Below are positions 25,341 to 35,923 of a stretch of DNA of 64,000 bases, one piece after another. The DNA comes from Actinoplanes sp. NBC_00393. Its GTDB lineage: Bacteria; Actinomycetota; Actinomycetes; Mycobacteriales; Micromonosporaceae. Under the pieces are notes generated by a model. That model was not told the DNA's origin, searched no databases, and saw only the letters and a program-made list of their open reading frames with translations. The position numbers were made by a program, and so were the translations under genes. The stretch is from contig NZ_CP107942.1 in NCBI RefSeq assembly GCF_036053395.1, positions 5,236,501 through 5,300,500 of the forward strand, in the 5' to 3' direction. Positions within the stretch are counted from its first letter, which is position 1; each line of letters begins with the position of its first letter.

Positions 25341-26076
25341 ATGGAGCACCTGCGGGAGGCCGCGAAGCTGCTGGCCCAGGCGCAGCGGGTGGCCGTCTTC
25401 ACCGGCGCCGGGATCTCGGCGGAGAGTGGCGTGCCCACCTTCCGGGACGCGCTCACCGGTTTGTGGGAACGGTTCGACGCGCAGTCACTGGCCACGCCGC
25501 AGGCGTTCCAGGAAGATCCGGAGCTGGTCTGGGGGTGGTACGAGTGGCGCCGCCACCGGGTGACCAGCGTCCGCCCGAACGCGGGTCACGACGCCGTGGC
25601 CGCGATCGAGGCGCACGCCCCGCACACCGCGGTGATCACGCAGAACGTCGACGACCTGCACGAACGAGCCGGTTCAGCGCAATCCGTCCACCTGCACGGC
25701 AGCCTGTTCGCGCCGCGCTGCACCATCTGCGCCGAACCGGCGGTGCTGCCCGCGCTCACCGGTGAACCGGACGGCGGACGGCGTCTCGCACCGCCGTCGT
25801 GTGCGAGCTGCGGCGGCATGATCCGGCCAGGGGTGGTGTGGTTCGGCGAGTCGCTGCCGGAGGCGGCTCTGGAGGCGGCGGTCCGGGCGGCCGCCGACGC
25901 CGACGTGTTGCTGACCATCGGTACGTCGGGACTGGTCTACCCGGCCGCCGAGATCCCGCGGCTGGCGGCCCGGTCCGGCGCCGCGGTGATCCAGGTGAAC
26001 CCGCAGCCCACGCCGCTGGACCGGATCGCCGCCGTCAACCTGCACGGCCCGGCCGCCGGCACCCTGCCCGACCTGG

Positions 26077-26099
<23 letters not shown>
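25341..26099 (+). CDS. cobB: Sir2-family NAD-dependent protein deacylase
   Basis: 252 residues, the usual bacterial size. Motifs: FTGAGISAESGVPTFRD, TQNVDDLHERAG and HLHGS with catalytic His 119. Zinc cysteines are CTIC (127, 130) and CASC. Tyr 67 and Arg 70 in YEWRR match the YxxR of sirtuins that also remove succinyl or malonyl groups. It removes acyl groups from lysine using NAD. The ATG has GGGAGGGGATC upstream. Its 3' end overlaps the convergent acyl-CoA ligase gene by 23 bp. CoA ligases are classic sirtuin targets, so a functional link is possible. Confidence 0.93.
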
Positions 26100-27550
<1,451 letters not shown>

Positions 27551-27558
<8 letters not shown>

Positions 27559-28009
27559 AGTGCCGGTAGACGGGACGTGCGATGCAGGCGGGCTTCGGTG
27601 AGCCGTCCACCTCGACGATGAAGTCGAACGTGCTCTGCACCCCGCCGCCGGCCACCTCCTCGACGCTGACCACCTTGGCGTTCAGCCGGATCTTCGCACC
27701 CACCTTCACCGGGCTCGGGAACCGCACCTTCTCCAGCCCGTAGTTGAGGCCCATCTTGACGCCCTCGACCTTGAGCAGCGACGAGAAGAGCGGGATGACC
27801 AGCGACAGCGTCAGGTAGCCGTGGGCGATCGGCCCGCCGAACGGTCCGCTCTTGGCCCGCTCCACGTCCACGTGGATCCACTGGTGGTCGTCGGTGGCGT
27901 CGGCGAAGGTGTTCACCCGCTCCTGGGTGATCTCCAGCCACTCGGACGAACCGAGGTCCTGGCCGACGAGTGCCTTGAGTCCGTCGAGGCCGTTCACGGT
28001 GGTGGTCAT
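27551..28009 (-). CDS. MaoC-like hot-dog enoyl-CoA hydratase
   Basis: 152 residues, a single hot-dog domain of the NodN/MaoC type. The hydratase signature reads FADATDDHQWIHVD (catalytic Asp/His), followed by GGPIAHGYLTLSL. It would add water to an enoyl-CoA to give an (R)-3-hydroxyacyl-CoA. The ATG overlaps the amidohydrolase stop (ATGA) and the stop overlaps the ligase start. The SDR gene of the same operon could oxidise its product. Confidence 0.9.
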
Positions 28010-28881
28010 TTGGCGTTCTCCCTGAATAGAAGGCGGGCCGCGTTGTCACGCAGAATCTTGGGCCGGACCGTGTCCTTGATGTCGAGCTTCGCGAAGTCGG
28101 CGAGCCACCGGTCCGGGGTGATCACCGGGTAGTCGGAGCCGAAGAGCACCTTGTCCTGCAGCAGGCTGTTCGCGTACCGGACCAGCTGCGGCGGGAAGTA
28201 CTTCGGCGACCAGCCGGAGAGATCGATGTGCACGTGCTCCTTGTGGGTGGCGACCGCGAGGGCCTCGTCCTGCCAGGGGAAGGACGGGTGAGCCAGGATG
28301 ATCCGCAGGTCCGGGAAGTCCACCGCGACGTCGTCGACCAGCATCGGGTTGGAGTACTTGAGGCGGATCCCGCCGCCGCCGCGGACCCGGGCGCCGATGC
28401 CGGTCTGTCCGGTGTGGAACAGCGCGACCGCCCCGAGTTCCTCGATCGCCTCGTACAGCGGGTAGGCGAGCCGGTCGTCGGGGGCGAAGCCCTGCAGGCT
28501 GGGGTGGAACTTGAAGCCTTTGATCTTGAACTGCTCGACGAGTCGCCGGGCCTCGCGGACGCCGGCCCGGCCCTTGTGCGGGTCGATGCTGGCGAACGGG
28601 ATCAGCACGTCCGGATGCTCCGCGCAGTTCGCGGCGATCTCCTCGTTGGCGATCCGCGGATGCCCCGTGGCGTGCTCGGCGTCCACGGTGAAGACGACGG
28701 CGGCCATGTTGCGGTCGCGATAGTAGGACGCCATCTCGTCGATGGTCGGCTGCCGGTGGTCGTGCGCCTTGAAATAGTCGGCCGAGGCGCCGAGCAGCGC
28801 CGGGTCGAGCGAGCTGCGCCCGTCGCGGCTGACCTCGGCGTGCGTATGCACGTCGATGGCGGTGAGCTGGTCGAGGTTCAT
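28006..28881 (-). CDS. Amidohydrolase-2 family metal-dependent hydrolase or decarboxylase
   Basis: 291 residues of the TIM-barrel amidohydrolase-2 family. Metal ligands: HxH in DVHTHAEV, His in LFHTGQTG, His in LAHPSFP and Asp in FGSDYPV. Relatives include gamma-resorcylate and ACMS decarboxylases as well as hydrolases. It overlaps both neighbours by ATGA. In a CoA-linked catabolic operon it could open or decarboxylate a ring intermediate, but the sequence alone does not settle this. Confidence 0.88.
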   Translation of the reverse strand: MNLDQLTAIDVHTHAEVSRDGRSSLDPALLGASADYFKAHDHRQPTIDEMASYYRDRNMAAVVFTVDAEHATGHPRIANEEIAANCAEHPDVLIPFASIDPHKGRAGVREARRLVEQFKIKGFKFHPSLQGFAPDDRLAYPLYEAIEELGAVALFHTGQTGIGARVRGGGGIRLKYSNPMLVDDVAVDFPDLRIILAHPSFPWQDEALAVATHKEHVHIDLSGWSPKYFPPQLVRYANSLLQDKVLFGSDYPVITPDRWLADFAKLDIKDTVRPKILRDNAARLLFRENAK

Positions 28882-29756
28882 GACCGCGGGGCCGGAATGC
28901 CGTAGGTCTCCGGCGCGAAGTCCCAGGCGGCCTCGATCGCGTCCGCCGTCCAGCCCCCGTCGGCGAACTTGACCGTCTTCTCCGCCGGGTGCGACCAGAG
29001 TGCGAGCTTGTCGCCGCCGATCCCGATCGCCTGCCCAGTGATGTCCTTCGCGGCGTCCGAGGCCAGGAACGTGATCAGCCCGGTGACATCCTTGACCGTT
29101 CCGAGCCCCTCATCACGGCGCAGCCAGGCCGGATAGGGCTGCCCGGTCCGCTCCGCCTCCTCGATCACCGGACCGAACGCCGGAATCGTCTTCGTCATCT
29201 CGGTGGCCGCCACCGGCACCACCGCGTTCACCGTGATCCCGGCCCGCCCGAGCTCGAGCGCCCAGGTCCGGGCCATCGCCGCGATGCCCGCCTTGGCCGC
29301 CGCGTAGTTGGTCTGCCCGAAGTTGCCCCGCTGCCCGGCCGGCGACGAGATCAGGATCAGCCGCCCACCGAAACCCTGCTCGCGCATCCGGACCGCGGCC
29401 GCCCGGGCGCAGGTGAAGGTGCCACGCAGGTGCACGTTCACCACGGCGTCGAAGTCGTCGTCGGACATCTTCCAGAGCACCCGGTCGCGCAGAATGCCGG
29501 CGTTGGTGATCAGCACGTCGAGCCGGCCGAAGCTCTCCACCGCCGCGGCGACCAGCCGGTCCGCGGTCTCGGTGCTGCCGACCGCCGCCGCCACACCGAC
29601 GGCTCCGGGGATCTCGGCGACCGCTGCGTCCACGACAGCCTGGTCCACGTCGTTGACGACCACCGACGCACCGGCCGCGGCGAGCGCCTTGGCGTAGGCC
29701 AGACCCAGCCCGCGCCCGCTGCCGGTGACGATGGCGACCCTGCCAGTCAGATCCAT
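28878..29756 (-). CDS. Short-chain dehydrogenase/reductase
   Basis: 292 residues. NAD motif TGSGRGLG, NAG, catalytic Ser in LISSPAG and YxxxK in YAAAKAG. The C-terminal 50 residues extend past the core SDR fold, as in hydroxyacyl-CoA dehydrogenase types. The ATG at 29756 is chosen because GAGAGG lies 9 nt upstream; an ATG at 29762 is too close to it. It is the first gene of the operon, facing the MarR gene across two palindromes. Oxidation of a 3-hydroxyacyl-CoA is likely. Confidence 0.9.
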   Translation of the reverse strand: MDLTGRVAIVTGSGRGLGLAYAKALAAAGASVVVNDVDQAVVDAAVAEIPGAVGVAAAVGSTETADRLVAAAVESFGRLDVLITNAGILRDRVLWKMSDDDFDAVVNVHLRGTFTCARAAAVRMREQGFGGRLILISSPAGQRGNFGQTNYAAAKAGIAAMARTWALELGRAGITVNAVVPVAATEMTKTIPAFGPVIEEAERTGQPYPAWLRRDEGLGTVKDVTGLITFLASDAAKDITGQAIGIGGDKLALWSHPAEKTVKFADGGWTADAIEAAWDFAPETYGIPAPRS

Positions 29757-29839
29757 GCTCATCAACCTCTCACAGAAGATGCGGGCGGTGCACCGGCCCG
29801 GGCCCCGCAGCCGTCGATCCGGCACACCGCCGCGTCATT

Positions 29840-29882
29840 AACAGGAATCCTGTTGATCTCGAGTCAACCTGACGATCAGGTT
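29840..29882. promoter_or_regulatory. Two candidate MarR operators
   Basis: Two perfect palindromes lie in the divergent promoter region: AACAGGA-A-TCCTGTT (29840-29854) and AACCTGA-CGA-TCAGGTT (29866-29882), 26 bp apart start to start. A related CAGGTTTCCTGTCA overlaps the second. A -10-like TAATCT follows at 29897 for marR. The arrangement suits one MarR dimer per palindrome, controlling both directions. Confidence 0.65.
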
Positions 29883-29933
29883 TCCTGTCAATGGGGTAAT
29901 CTGGCGTCCCCTGCGAAACCGAGGAGCATCGTG

Positions 29934-30344
29934 ATGCCGTCCCTGCTCTACCTGGTCAAACAGCTCGAACTCGCGGTGCGCAGCCACCTCGACGACCTCG
30001 TGCGCTCCGCCGGCATCACCGCCCTGCAATACACCGCGCTCACCGTCCTCGAACGCCACGACGGCCTCTCCGCCGCCCAACTCGCGCGCGACTCGTTCGT
30101 CACCGCGCAGTCGATGGCCGACATGGTCCGCACCCTGGAGACCCGCGGCCTGATCCGCCGCGAACGCAACGCCGGCAACCGCCGCGAACTCCTCATCCGC
30201 CTGACCGACGAGGGCCGCTCGCTGCTGACGACGTTCGCCGGCCCGGTCCGCGAACTGGAAGACCGCATGATCGGCAAACTCACGGCGGCGCAGGCCGCCG
30301 AATTCCGTCACTCCCTGGTGAGCGCGTGGCAGTCTTTGACCTGA
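29934..30344 (+). CDS. MarR-family regulator
   Basis: 136 residues, normal MarR size. The winged helix reads LSAAQLARDSFVTAQSMADMVRTLETRGLIRRERN with the wing GNRRELLIRLTDEG. GAGGAG precedes the ATG at 29934; GTG at 29931 is an alternative. It is divergent from the SDR-amidohydrolase-MaoC-ligase operon, and two palindromes fill the gap, so it is probably the operon's repressor, released by a CoA thioester or its acid. Confidence 0.9.
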   Translation: MPSLLYLVKQLELAVRSHLDDLVRSAGITALQYTALTVLERHDGLSAAQLARDSFVTAQSMADMVRTLETRGLIRRERNAGNRRELLIRLTDEGRSLLTTFAGPVRELEDRMIGKLTAAQAAEFRHSLVSAWQSLT

Positions 30345-30985
30345 TTTCGTACGGGCAATGGCCGTCCCCCACAATCCACACCTCCCCGCCGCACGACGCG
30401 GCCCGGCAGCCAGGCCGGGCCCCAGCGCGGCCGCCGGGAAACAGCACGGGGCTGAGCTTCACACGCACCGCCGGCGCGCCGGTACCGCGCAAACCACCAG
30501 TCCAGCTGGTTAACCCGGCGGTTCCAGCCACCCCGTTGACACAGCCGTGAGAACCAGCCCGCCGGTCCAGCTGACACCAAGCGCTGCCTCCCGGCCCCCG
30601 AAGCAACACTCACCGTCAGCCGAGCCGGCCAGCTGACCCCCACTGCTGCCTCCCGGCCCCCGAAGCAACACTCACCGTCAGCCCGGCCGGTCCAGCTGAC
30701 CCCCACTGCTGCCTCCCGGCCTGCGAGGCAGCGCTCAGCGCCAGCCGAGCCGACCAGCTGACGGCCACCGCTGCCTCCCGGCCCGCGAGGCAGCGCTCAG
30801 CGTCAGCCGAACCGGCCAGCTGACGGCCACCGCTGCTTTCCGCGCCGGGAGGCAGCGCTCAGCGTCAGCTGAGGAAACCGGCTGACGGCCAGCGCTGCTT
30901 CCCGCGCCGGGAGGCAGCGGTGGCCGTCAGCCCGGGTCGGTCGGCTGGCTCTCAGGGCTGTTCCGGAGGGGCGGGAACAGCCGTG
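30345..30985. other. Intergenic region of 640 bp, mostly repeat array
   Basis: It lies between the MarR gene (+) and the end of the amidase gene (-). The first 220 bp show nothing beyond GC-rich unique sequence. The rest is array F. No gene is supported. Confidence 0.7.
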
Positions 30986-30995
30986 TTAACCAGCC
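30569..30995. repeat. Array F of the palindromic repeat (7 units, longest array)
   Basis: Units start at 30570, 30632, 30695, 30757, 30819, 30881 and 30944 (62-63 bp). Unit 4 pairs GCTGACG with CGTCAGC and GCTGCCTC with GAGGCAGC. Unit 5 keeps the inner stem through G-U wobbles (GCTGCTTTCC with GGGAGGCAGC). Unit 7 pairs GGCTGG with CCAGCC and GGCTGTTCC with GGAACAGCC. The last unit includes the amidase stop codon. Confidence 0.88.
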
Positions 30996-32383
30996 GGTAT
31001 GGGGGTGACGGGTGGGAACGCGGCCTCGATGTCGCGGGCGGCGGCGAGCGCGATGTGATCGGCATGCTGGCGGGCGATCACCTGGACGCCGAGCGGGCGG
31101 CGGCCGGAAAGACCAGTCGGGACGGCGACGGCGGGCAGGCCGAGGAAGTTGGCCGTCACGAGCAGGCGGTGGGCACGCCAGAGTTCTGTGGTCGCGGCGG
31201 GGCCACTCAGGTCGTACCCGATTTGCGGCATTTCCTGAGTGGTCACCGGGCCGAGCACGACTGGATAGCGGGAGTGGAACTCACGCCACGCCGCGGCGTG
31301 CACGAAGCGCTCCGCCCAGGCGCCCTGGTAGGCAGCGGACGTGTCCAGGAGGGTGACGTCGGCGATGTTGTCGCGGAAGTACTGGACGGTCCCGGCCGAC
31401 AGCGGCCCCGGGAAGACGCCCGGGTTGATCAGCATCGGCGCGTTCTCGGTGGAGGAGAGCTGCCGCCAGAGGACGGCGCACCGGTCGACCGCCGGCGGCG
31501 ACACCTCCTCGACCTCCCAGCCCGCTGCGGCCAGCGCCGACGCGGCCGCGCGCACCGCACCGGCAACCGCCGGATCGACTCCCCAGCCGGCCGGGTCCAC
31601 AGTGACCGCTACCCGGCGCGGCCCGTCGTAGCCGGACGGATGCGGCACCGACAGCGACAGCGGGTCGTAGGAGTCAGCGCCGTGCATGACCGAGAACAGC
31701 AGGTCGAGGTCGTCGACGGAGCGGGCGAGCGGCCCGTTCACCGCCATCTGCTGCAGGGACAGCGGCAGCGGCTCGACGGTCCGGGACGGCGCCGGCACCC
31801 GCCCGGCCGAGGGACGCAGCGCGGTGATCCCGGCCGCGTGGGCGGGCAGCCGCAGCGACCCGCCGTAGTCGTTGCCGAGCCCGGCCGCGGCCATGCCGGT
31901 CGCCACCGCCACCGCGTCGCCGCCCGACGACCCGCCGGGCACCCGGTCCGGGTCCCAGGGGTTGACGGTCCGCCCGTACAGATCGTTGTCGGTGTCCCAG
32001 CGCAGGCCGATGTCCGGCATGTTGCCGCGCCCCACCGGGATCGCCCCGGCCGCGAGGAGCCGGTCGACGAACGTGGCGTTCGCGGGCGGGACGTTCCCGG
32101 TCGCGAACGGCAGCCCCGAGGTAGTCGCCGACCAGGTCAGGTCGATGTTCTCCTTCACGGTGATCGGCACCCCGGCCAGCGGCCCCGGGTCGGAACCCGC
32201 GGCGATCCGGGCGTCCAGGGCGGCGGCCGCGGAACGAGCCTGATCGTCGAGGACGACGGTCACGGCGTTGACCTTCGGGTTCACCGCGGCGATCCGATCC
32301 AGGTGGGCATCGACGACGGCGGTCGCGGTGAGCCGGCCGTCGCGGACCTGGGCGGCGATCTCGGTCGCGGTCAAGTTGATCAT
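30986..32383 (-). CDS. Amidase signature family hydrolase
   Basis: 465 residues. The Ser-cisSer-Lys triad is visible: Lys in TVKENID, Ser in GGSSGGDAVAVATG and nucleophile Ser in DYGGSLRLPA. Such enzymes hydrolyse amides or transfer amide nitrogen. The ATG at 32383 has AAAGG upstream and overlaps the CocE gene stop (ATGA). The TAA stop lies inside the last unit of palindromic array F. With the CocE-type hydrolase and the nearby peptide importer it suggests catabolism of an imported amide or ester compound. Confidence 0.92.
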   Translation of the reverse strand: MINLTATEIAAQVRDGRLTATAVVDAHLDRIAAVNPKVNAVTVVLDDQARSAAAALDARIAAGSDPGPLAGVPITVKENIDLTWSATTSGLPFATGNVPPANATFVDRLLAAGAIPVGRGNMPDIGLRWDTDNDLYGRTVNPWDPDRVPGGSSGGDAVAVATGMAAAGLGNDYGGSLRLPAHAAGITALRPSAGRVPAPSRTVEPLPLSLQQMAVNGPLARSVDDLDLLFSVMHGADSYDPLSLSVPHPSGYDGPRRVAVTVDPAGWGVDPAVAGAVRAAASALAAAGWEVEEVSPPAVDRCAVLWRQLSSTENAPMLINPGVFPGPLSAGTVQYFRDNIADVTLLDTSAAYQGAWAERFVHAAAWREFHSRYPVVLGPVTTQEMPQIGYDLSGPAATTELWRAHRLLVTANFLGLPAVAVPTGLSGRRPLGVQVIARQHADHIALAAARDIEAAFPPVTPIPAG

Positions 32384-34035
32384 GAATCGCCTTTCGAAGC
32401 GGCAAGGGCGGTCAAGGTGAGGCGGGTGTCGCCGAGGTGGATCCGCTGCTGGTTCGGGATGGTCTTGACGGCCAGCCAGCGGTGCTCGCCGGTGCCGGGG
32501 GCGGGCACGAACTCCGGCGCATCGCTGCTGCTCAGCGTCAGCCGCAGCGCGTGCCCGGCGGCGAGCCGGTAACCGGTGTGCCCGAGGTCGAGCGTGACCG
32601 GGCACGACGTGCCGGGAGAGAGGATCGTCTGCTGTCCGCGAGCGATCAGCCGGGCGCTGCCGTCCGGCGCGACGTCGAGCAGCCGGGCGAACAGGTCCAT
32701 CTCCGGCCCGTCCGAGCCGACCGCGGTGTCGAGGCGGATCGGCCCGGCCAGGTCGAGCGGCGTGGTCCGGGGCGGGCCGGTGAAGACCAGCACGTCGGGC
32801 CGGTTGCCGAGCAAGCGCTCGTCCGGATGCTCGGCCAGGAACGAGAAGGCGTCCGCGGCCGGCGAGGGCACCGGGTCGGCAGCGTCGTGCGTCCAGACCG
32901 CGGTCTCCGCCGGCCCGGGCTCGGAGCCGAGGGTTCCGCCGGGCACGTCACTCACGGCCGCAGCAGCACCCGCCGGATGAACCACGATTTCGTACGCGGA
33001 AACCGGCGGCCAACTCGAGCAGGAGCGCCACGACGGGTCGCCGGATCCGGCCAGCTGCCACCGCACACGCGGCAGCACAGTGTCCTTCCCCCGCAGGAAC
33101 ACGTCGAAGAACTCGACCGCCGGATCCAGGTACCGCGGCAGGAAGGACGCGTCGGTGTTCGGCACGCCCAGCGAGAAGTGGCTGTTGTTCTCGTGATCGA
33201 TCGCTTCGAGCAGCAGGTACTCGTTGCGGGCCCAGGCCGGCCGCCGCTGCAGCTCCCGGTGATCGTGCCACTGCCAGGGCGCGCAGTTGTCCCACCAGCC
33301 GATGGTCATCAGCACCGGCACGGCCGGCGCGTCGAACGGATGCCCGGCCGGGAACCGCCGCAGGTTCACCGGGTGCGGGAACCACACGTCGTAGGACGCC
33401 GACCGGCTCCCGACCGCCTCGAAGAACTCCTCGACGCGGGCCGCGTACGGCCGCCGGGTCCAGTCCAGCTCCCACTCGAGGATGTCCCGGTCGTGGAACA
33501 TGCTGAGCGGATAGAACCGGGCTACACCCATCTCGACGTCGTGCGTACGCTGCCCCGGCACCGGCCCGGGCAGCTCACCGAGGCGGGTGCCGGTGACCCG
33601 CGGGGCGATCGCCCGCAGCGCCGGGTGCCCGGTCGACGCGGCCGCCCACTGGGTGAACCCGTAGTACGAGTCGCCCCACATCCCGACCACACCGTCCGAC
33701 CACTCCTGCTGGACGATCCAGTCGAGGGTGTCGTGCCCGTCGTACGCCTCGTTCACGAAGAGCAGCGTCTCCCCTTCGGATCGGAACTTCCCGCGCACGT
33801 CCTGCACCACCATCGTGTAGCCGCGCGCCGTGAAGTACGCCGCCACCCGAGGCATGAACGTGTATTCGCCGCACTTGTCGTACGGCAGCCGGGTCAGCAC
33901 CACCGGCCCCGGCCCCACCGGACCCGCGGGCAGATAGACGTCGGTGGCGAGGCGTACCCCGTCGCGCATCCGCACCATGTGCTGCCGGGCGTCCGGCGAG
34001 AGCGGCCCCGGCCCCGTCCGCTGCACCGGGATCAT
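32380..34035 (-). CDS. CocE/NonD (X-Pro dipeptidyl-peptidase type) hydrolase
   Basis: 551 residues. The alpha/beta hydrolase core includes the CocE nucleophile motif GDSYYGFTQWAAA, preceded by VVQDVRGKFRSEGE, and a C-terminal jelly-roll (LDLGHTGYRLAAGHALRLTLSSS). The family contains cocaine esterase and X-Pro dipeptidyl peptidases. The ATG at 34035 shares its A with the TGA of the DUF3237 gene. It is the middle gene of a three-gene operon. No signal peptide is present, so it acts in the cytoplasm. Confidence 0.9.
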   Translation of the reverse strand: MIPVQRTGPGPLSPDARQHMVRMRDGVRLATDVYLPAGPVGPGPVVLTRLPYDKCGEYTFMPRVAAYFTARGYTMVVQDVRGKFRSEGETLLFVNEAYDGHDTLDWIVQQEWSDGVVGMWGDSYYGFTQWAAASTGHPALRAIAPRVTGTRLGELPGPVPGQRTHDVEMGVARFYPLSMFHDRDILEWELDWTRRPYAARVEEFFEAVGSRSASYDVWFPHPVNLRRFPAGHPFDAPAVPVLMTIGWWDNCAPWQWHDHRELQRRPAWARNEYLLLEAIDHENNSHFSLGVPNTDASFLPRYLDPAVEFFDVFLRGKDTVLPRVRWQLAGSGDPSWRSCSSWPPVSAYEIVVHPAGAAAAVSDVPGGTLGSEPGPAETAVWTHDAADPVPSPAADAFSFLAEHPDERLLGNRPDVLVFTGPPRTTPLDLAGPIRLDTAVGSDGPEMDLFARLLDVAPDGSARLIARGQQTILSPGTSCPVTLDLGHTGYRLAAGHALRLTLSSSDAPEFVPAPGTGEHRWLAVKTIPNQQRIHLGDTRLTLTALAASKGDS

Positions 34036-34499
34036 CAGAGCACCTCGAAGAAGCGGATGCAGACCTGGCCGTTCTCCCCGCGCGCCAGCCCCACGAAGAC
34101 CGACTCGGCGAGCCACCGGTGCGCCGGCGCGTCGGTGCGGAACACCGGGCTGGTCCGGTAGTAGTACATCGTCTCCGGCAGGTCCTCCCCCGCCTCGACC
34201 CGCGCGTCGATCTCCGGCGTGGCCCGCCAGAACCCGCGATTGTGGATGTCGATCACCGCGCCGTCGGAGGCCAGCAGCAGGTAGTGGGCGTCCAGTTCGG
34301 TCACCTGACCACGGGTGGTCGACCAGTCCCCACCGCCGGCCAGGACGCTGCCGGACAGCCGGGGACCGGAGACCGTGCCGCCGGTGATCGGGGTGAACAT
34401 CAGCACCTCCTCCGGCCCGCGGCCCACGTGCAGGGTTTCGGCCACGTCGACCCGTGCCTCGAAGGCGAAGACCAGACGGGGGTCGGGCAGCTCAGGCAT
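34035..34499 (-). CDS. DUF3237-domain protein
   Basis: 154 residues. The sequence matches the small beta-barrel DUF3237 family: LVFAFEARVDVAET, FTPITGGTVSGP, GGDWSTTRGQVTELDAHYLL and FRTDAPAHRWLAESVFVG. The biochemical role of the family is unknown to me; members often sit beside hydrolases. The ATG at 34499 has GAGGAG upstream. It is the first gene of the operon and diverges from a TetR gene 82 bp away. Confidence 0.85.
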   Translation of the reverse strand: MPELPDPRLVFAFEARVDVAETLHVGRGPEEVLMFTPITGGTVSGPRLSGSVLAGGGDWSTTRGQVTELDAHYLLLASDGAVIDIHNRGFWRATPEIDARVEAGEDLPETMYYYRTSPVFRTDAPAHRWLAESVFVGLARGENGQVCIRFFEVL

Positions 34500-34581
34500 G
34501 AGGCTCCTCGTTTTCTTTTCCGAAATGACAATCAATTAGGCTGTGGGCGCGCAGACTGGGAGCGCCGAGAGGGAGGGCCGG

Positions 34582-35169
34582 ATGGGACGTCCGAGCATGG
34601 CCGCGGAACGGACCGAGCAGATCATGCAGGCCACCGCGCGCTGCCTGCAGAAGAACGGCCTGGCCGGGACCACTCTCGAGCGGGTGGCCGAGGAGTCCGG
34701 GCTCAGCCGCAGCCACGTCCGGCACTACGTCGGCAACCGGGACGACCTGCTCCGCAAGTTCGCGAACTGGCTCTACACCGGATGCGAGGCCGAGTTCATC
34801 GGCAGGATCGCCGCCGCGCCCGCGCCGCAGAAGCTGCCGATCGCGATGGACTACCTGTTCAGCAGCGGGTTCCTGCCGATCAGCGACGACGACACGGTGA
34901 TTCGCGAGCTCATCACGGCCGGGGTCGCCGACGAGAGCATCCGCACCACCATGCAGGGCCACTACACGCTCGCCATCCAGGCGGTGGAGAACGCGCTGGC
35001 CGCCGAGTACCCGGCCGCTTCTCCGGGCGCCCGCCGCTCCGCCGCGTACGGATTGTGGTGTCTGGCGATGGGCAACTCGATGATGGCCGAGCTCCAGCTC
35101 CCGGTCGCCTCCGGCGGCCTGGTCCGCACCGCCGGCGAGGCGCTGCTGGAACGCCTCAGCCACGACTGA
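34582..35169 (+). CDS. TetR-family regulator
   Basis: 195 residues. N-terminal TetR helix-turn-helix: GTTLERVAEESGLSRSHVRHYVGNRDDLL. The start at 34582 has GGGAGGG upstream. It diverges from the DUF3237-CocE-amidase operon and its stop overlaps the convergent ABC transporter operon end by 14 bp. TGACAATC occurs in its upstream gap and again (on the other strand) in front of the ABC operon, so it may control both. Confidence 0.88.
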   Translation: MGRPSMAAERTEQIMQATARCLQKNGLAGTTLERVAEESGLSRSHVRHYVGNRDDLLRKFANWLYTGCEAEFIGRIAAAPAPQKLPIAMDYLFSSGFLPISDDDTVIRELITAGVADESIRTTMQGHYTLAIQAVENALAAEYPAASPGARRSAAYGLWCLAMGNSMMAELQLPVASGGLVRTAGEALLERLSHD

Positions 35170-35923
35170 CCGCCCGGGACGGCACCCAGCCCGGGCGCGG
35201 CACCGACCCGATGAGCTTGCGGGTGTAGTCGGCGGACGGCTCGGTCAGCACCTGCTCGACCGGGCCGGACTCGACCACCCGCCCGCGGGACATCACCACC
35301 ACGTCCTCGCAGACGTGCCGCACCACCGACAGGTCGTGGGTGATGAACAGGTAGGCCACCCCGGTGGCCGCCCGCGCGTCGACGAGCAGGTTGAGGATCT
35401 GCGCCTGGATGGAGACGTCCAGTGCGGCCACCGCCTCGTCCAGGACCAGCAGTTTCGGGTCGGCGGCCAGCGCGCGGGCGATCGCCACCCGCTGCCGCTG
35501 CCCACCGGAGAGCGCCCGCGGCAGGGCTTCGCCCAGCCGGCGGTCCAGGCCGACGAGATCCAGCAGTTCGGCGGCGCGCGCGTCCCGGCCGGGCCGGTCC
35601 AGCGCGGTGTGGTGCTTCAGCACCTCCGCGAGGCAGCCGCGCACGGTCTGCCTGCGGTCCAGGCTCTGATAAGGATCCTGAAACACCATCTGTACGACCG
35701 AAGCACGCCGCCTGCGGTCACCGGGGGAACTCTCGCCGTTCAGCAGCACTGTTCCGGAGGTGGCCCGTTCCAGACCGGTGATGATCCGGGCGCAGGTCGT
35801 CTTGCCGGAGCCGGACTCGCCGACCACCGCCAGGGAGCCGCCGGCCGGCACCGAGAAGCTGACGCCGTCCACCGCGACGAACCCGCCCTTGAAGACTTTC
35901 CGCAGGTCACGAACCTCTAGCAC
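35156..35923 (-). CDS. Oligopeptide/dipeptide ABC transporter ATPase (OppF/DppF type)
   Basis: 255 residues. Walker A GESGSGKTT, Q-loop VFQDPYQSLD, signature LSGGQRQR, Walker B LLVLDEAVAALD and switch His in ITHDLSVV. The GTG at 35923 has GGAGGTGCC upstream and overlaps the partner ATPase gene by 7 bp. It pairs with the 35917-36867 ATPase to drive the importer. It lacks the C-terminal peptide-transporter extension, which its partner has. Confidence 0.92.
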   Translation of the reverse strand: MLEVRDLRKVFKGGFVAVDGVSFSVPAGGSLAVVGESGSGKTTCARIITGLERATSGTVLLNGESSPGDRRRRASVVQMVFQDPYQSLDRRQTVRGCLAEVLKHHTALDRPGRDARAAELLDLVGLDRRLGEALPRALSGGQRQRVAIARALAADPKLLVLDEAVAALDVSIQAQILNLLVDARAATGVAYLFITHDLSVVRHVCEDVVVMSRGRVVESGPVEQVLTEPSADYTRKLIGSVPRPGWVPSRAVSRG

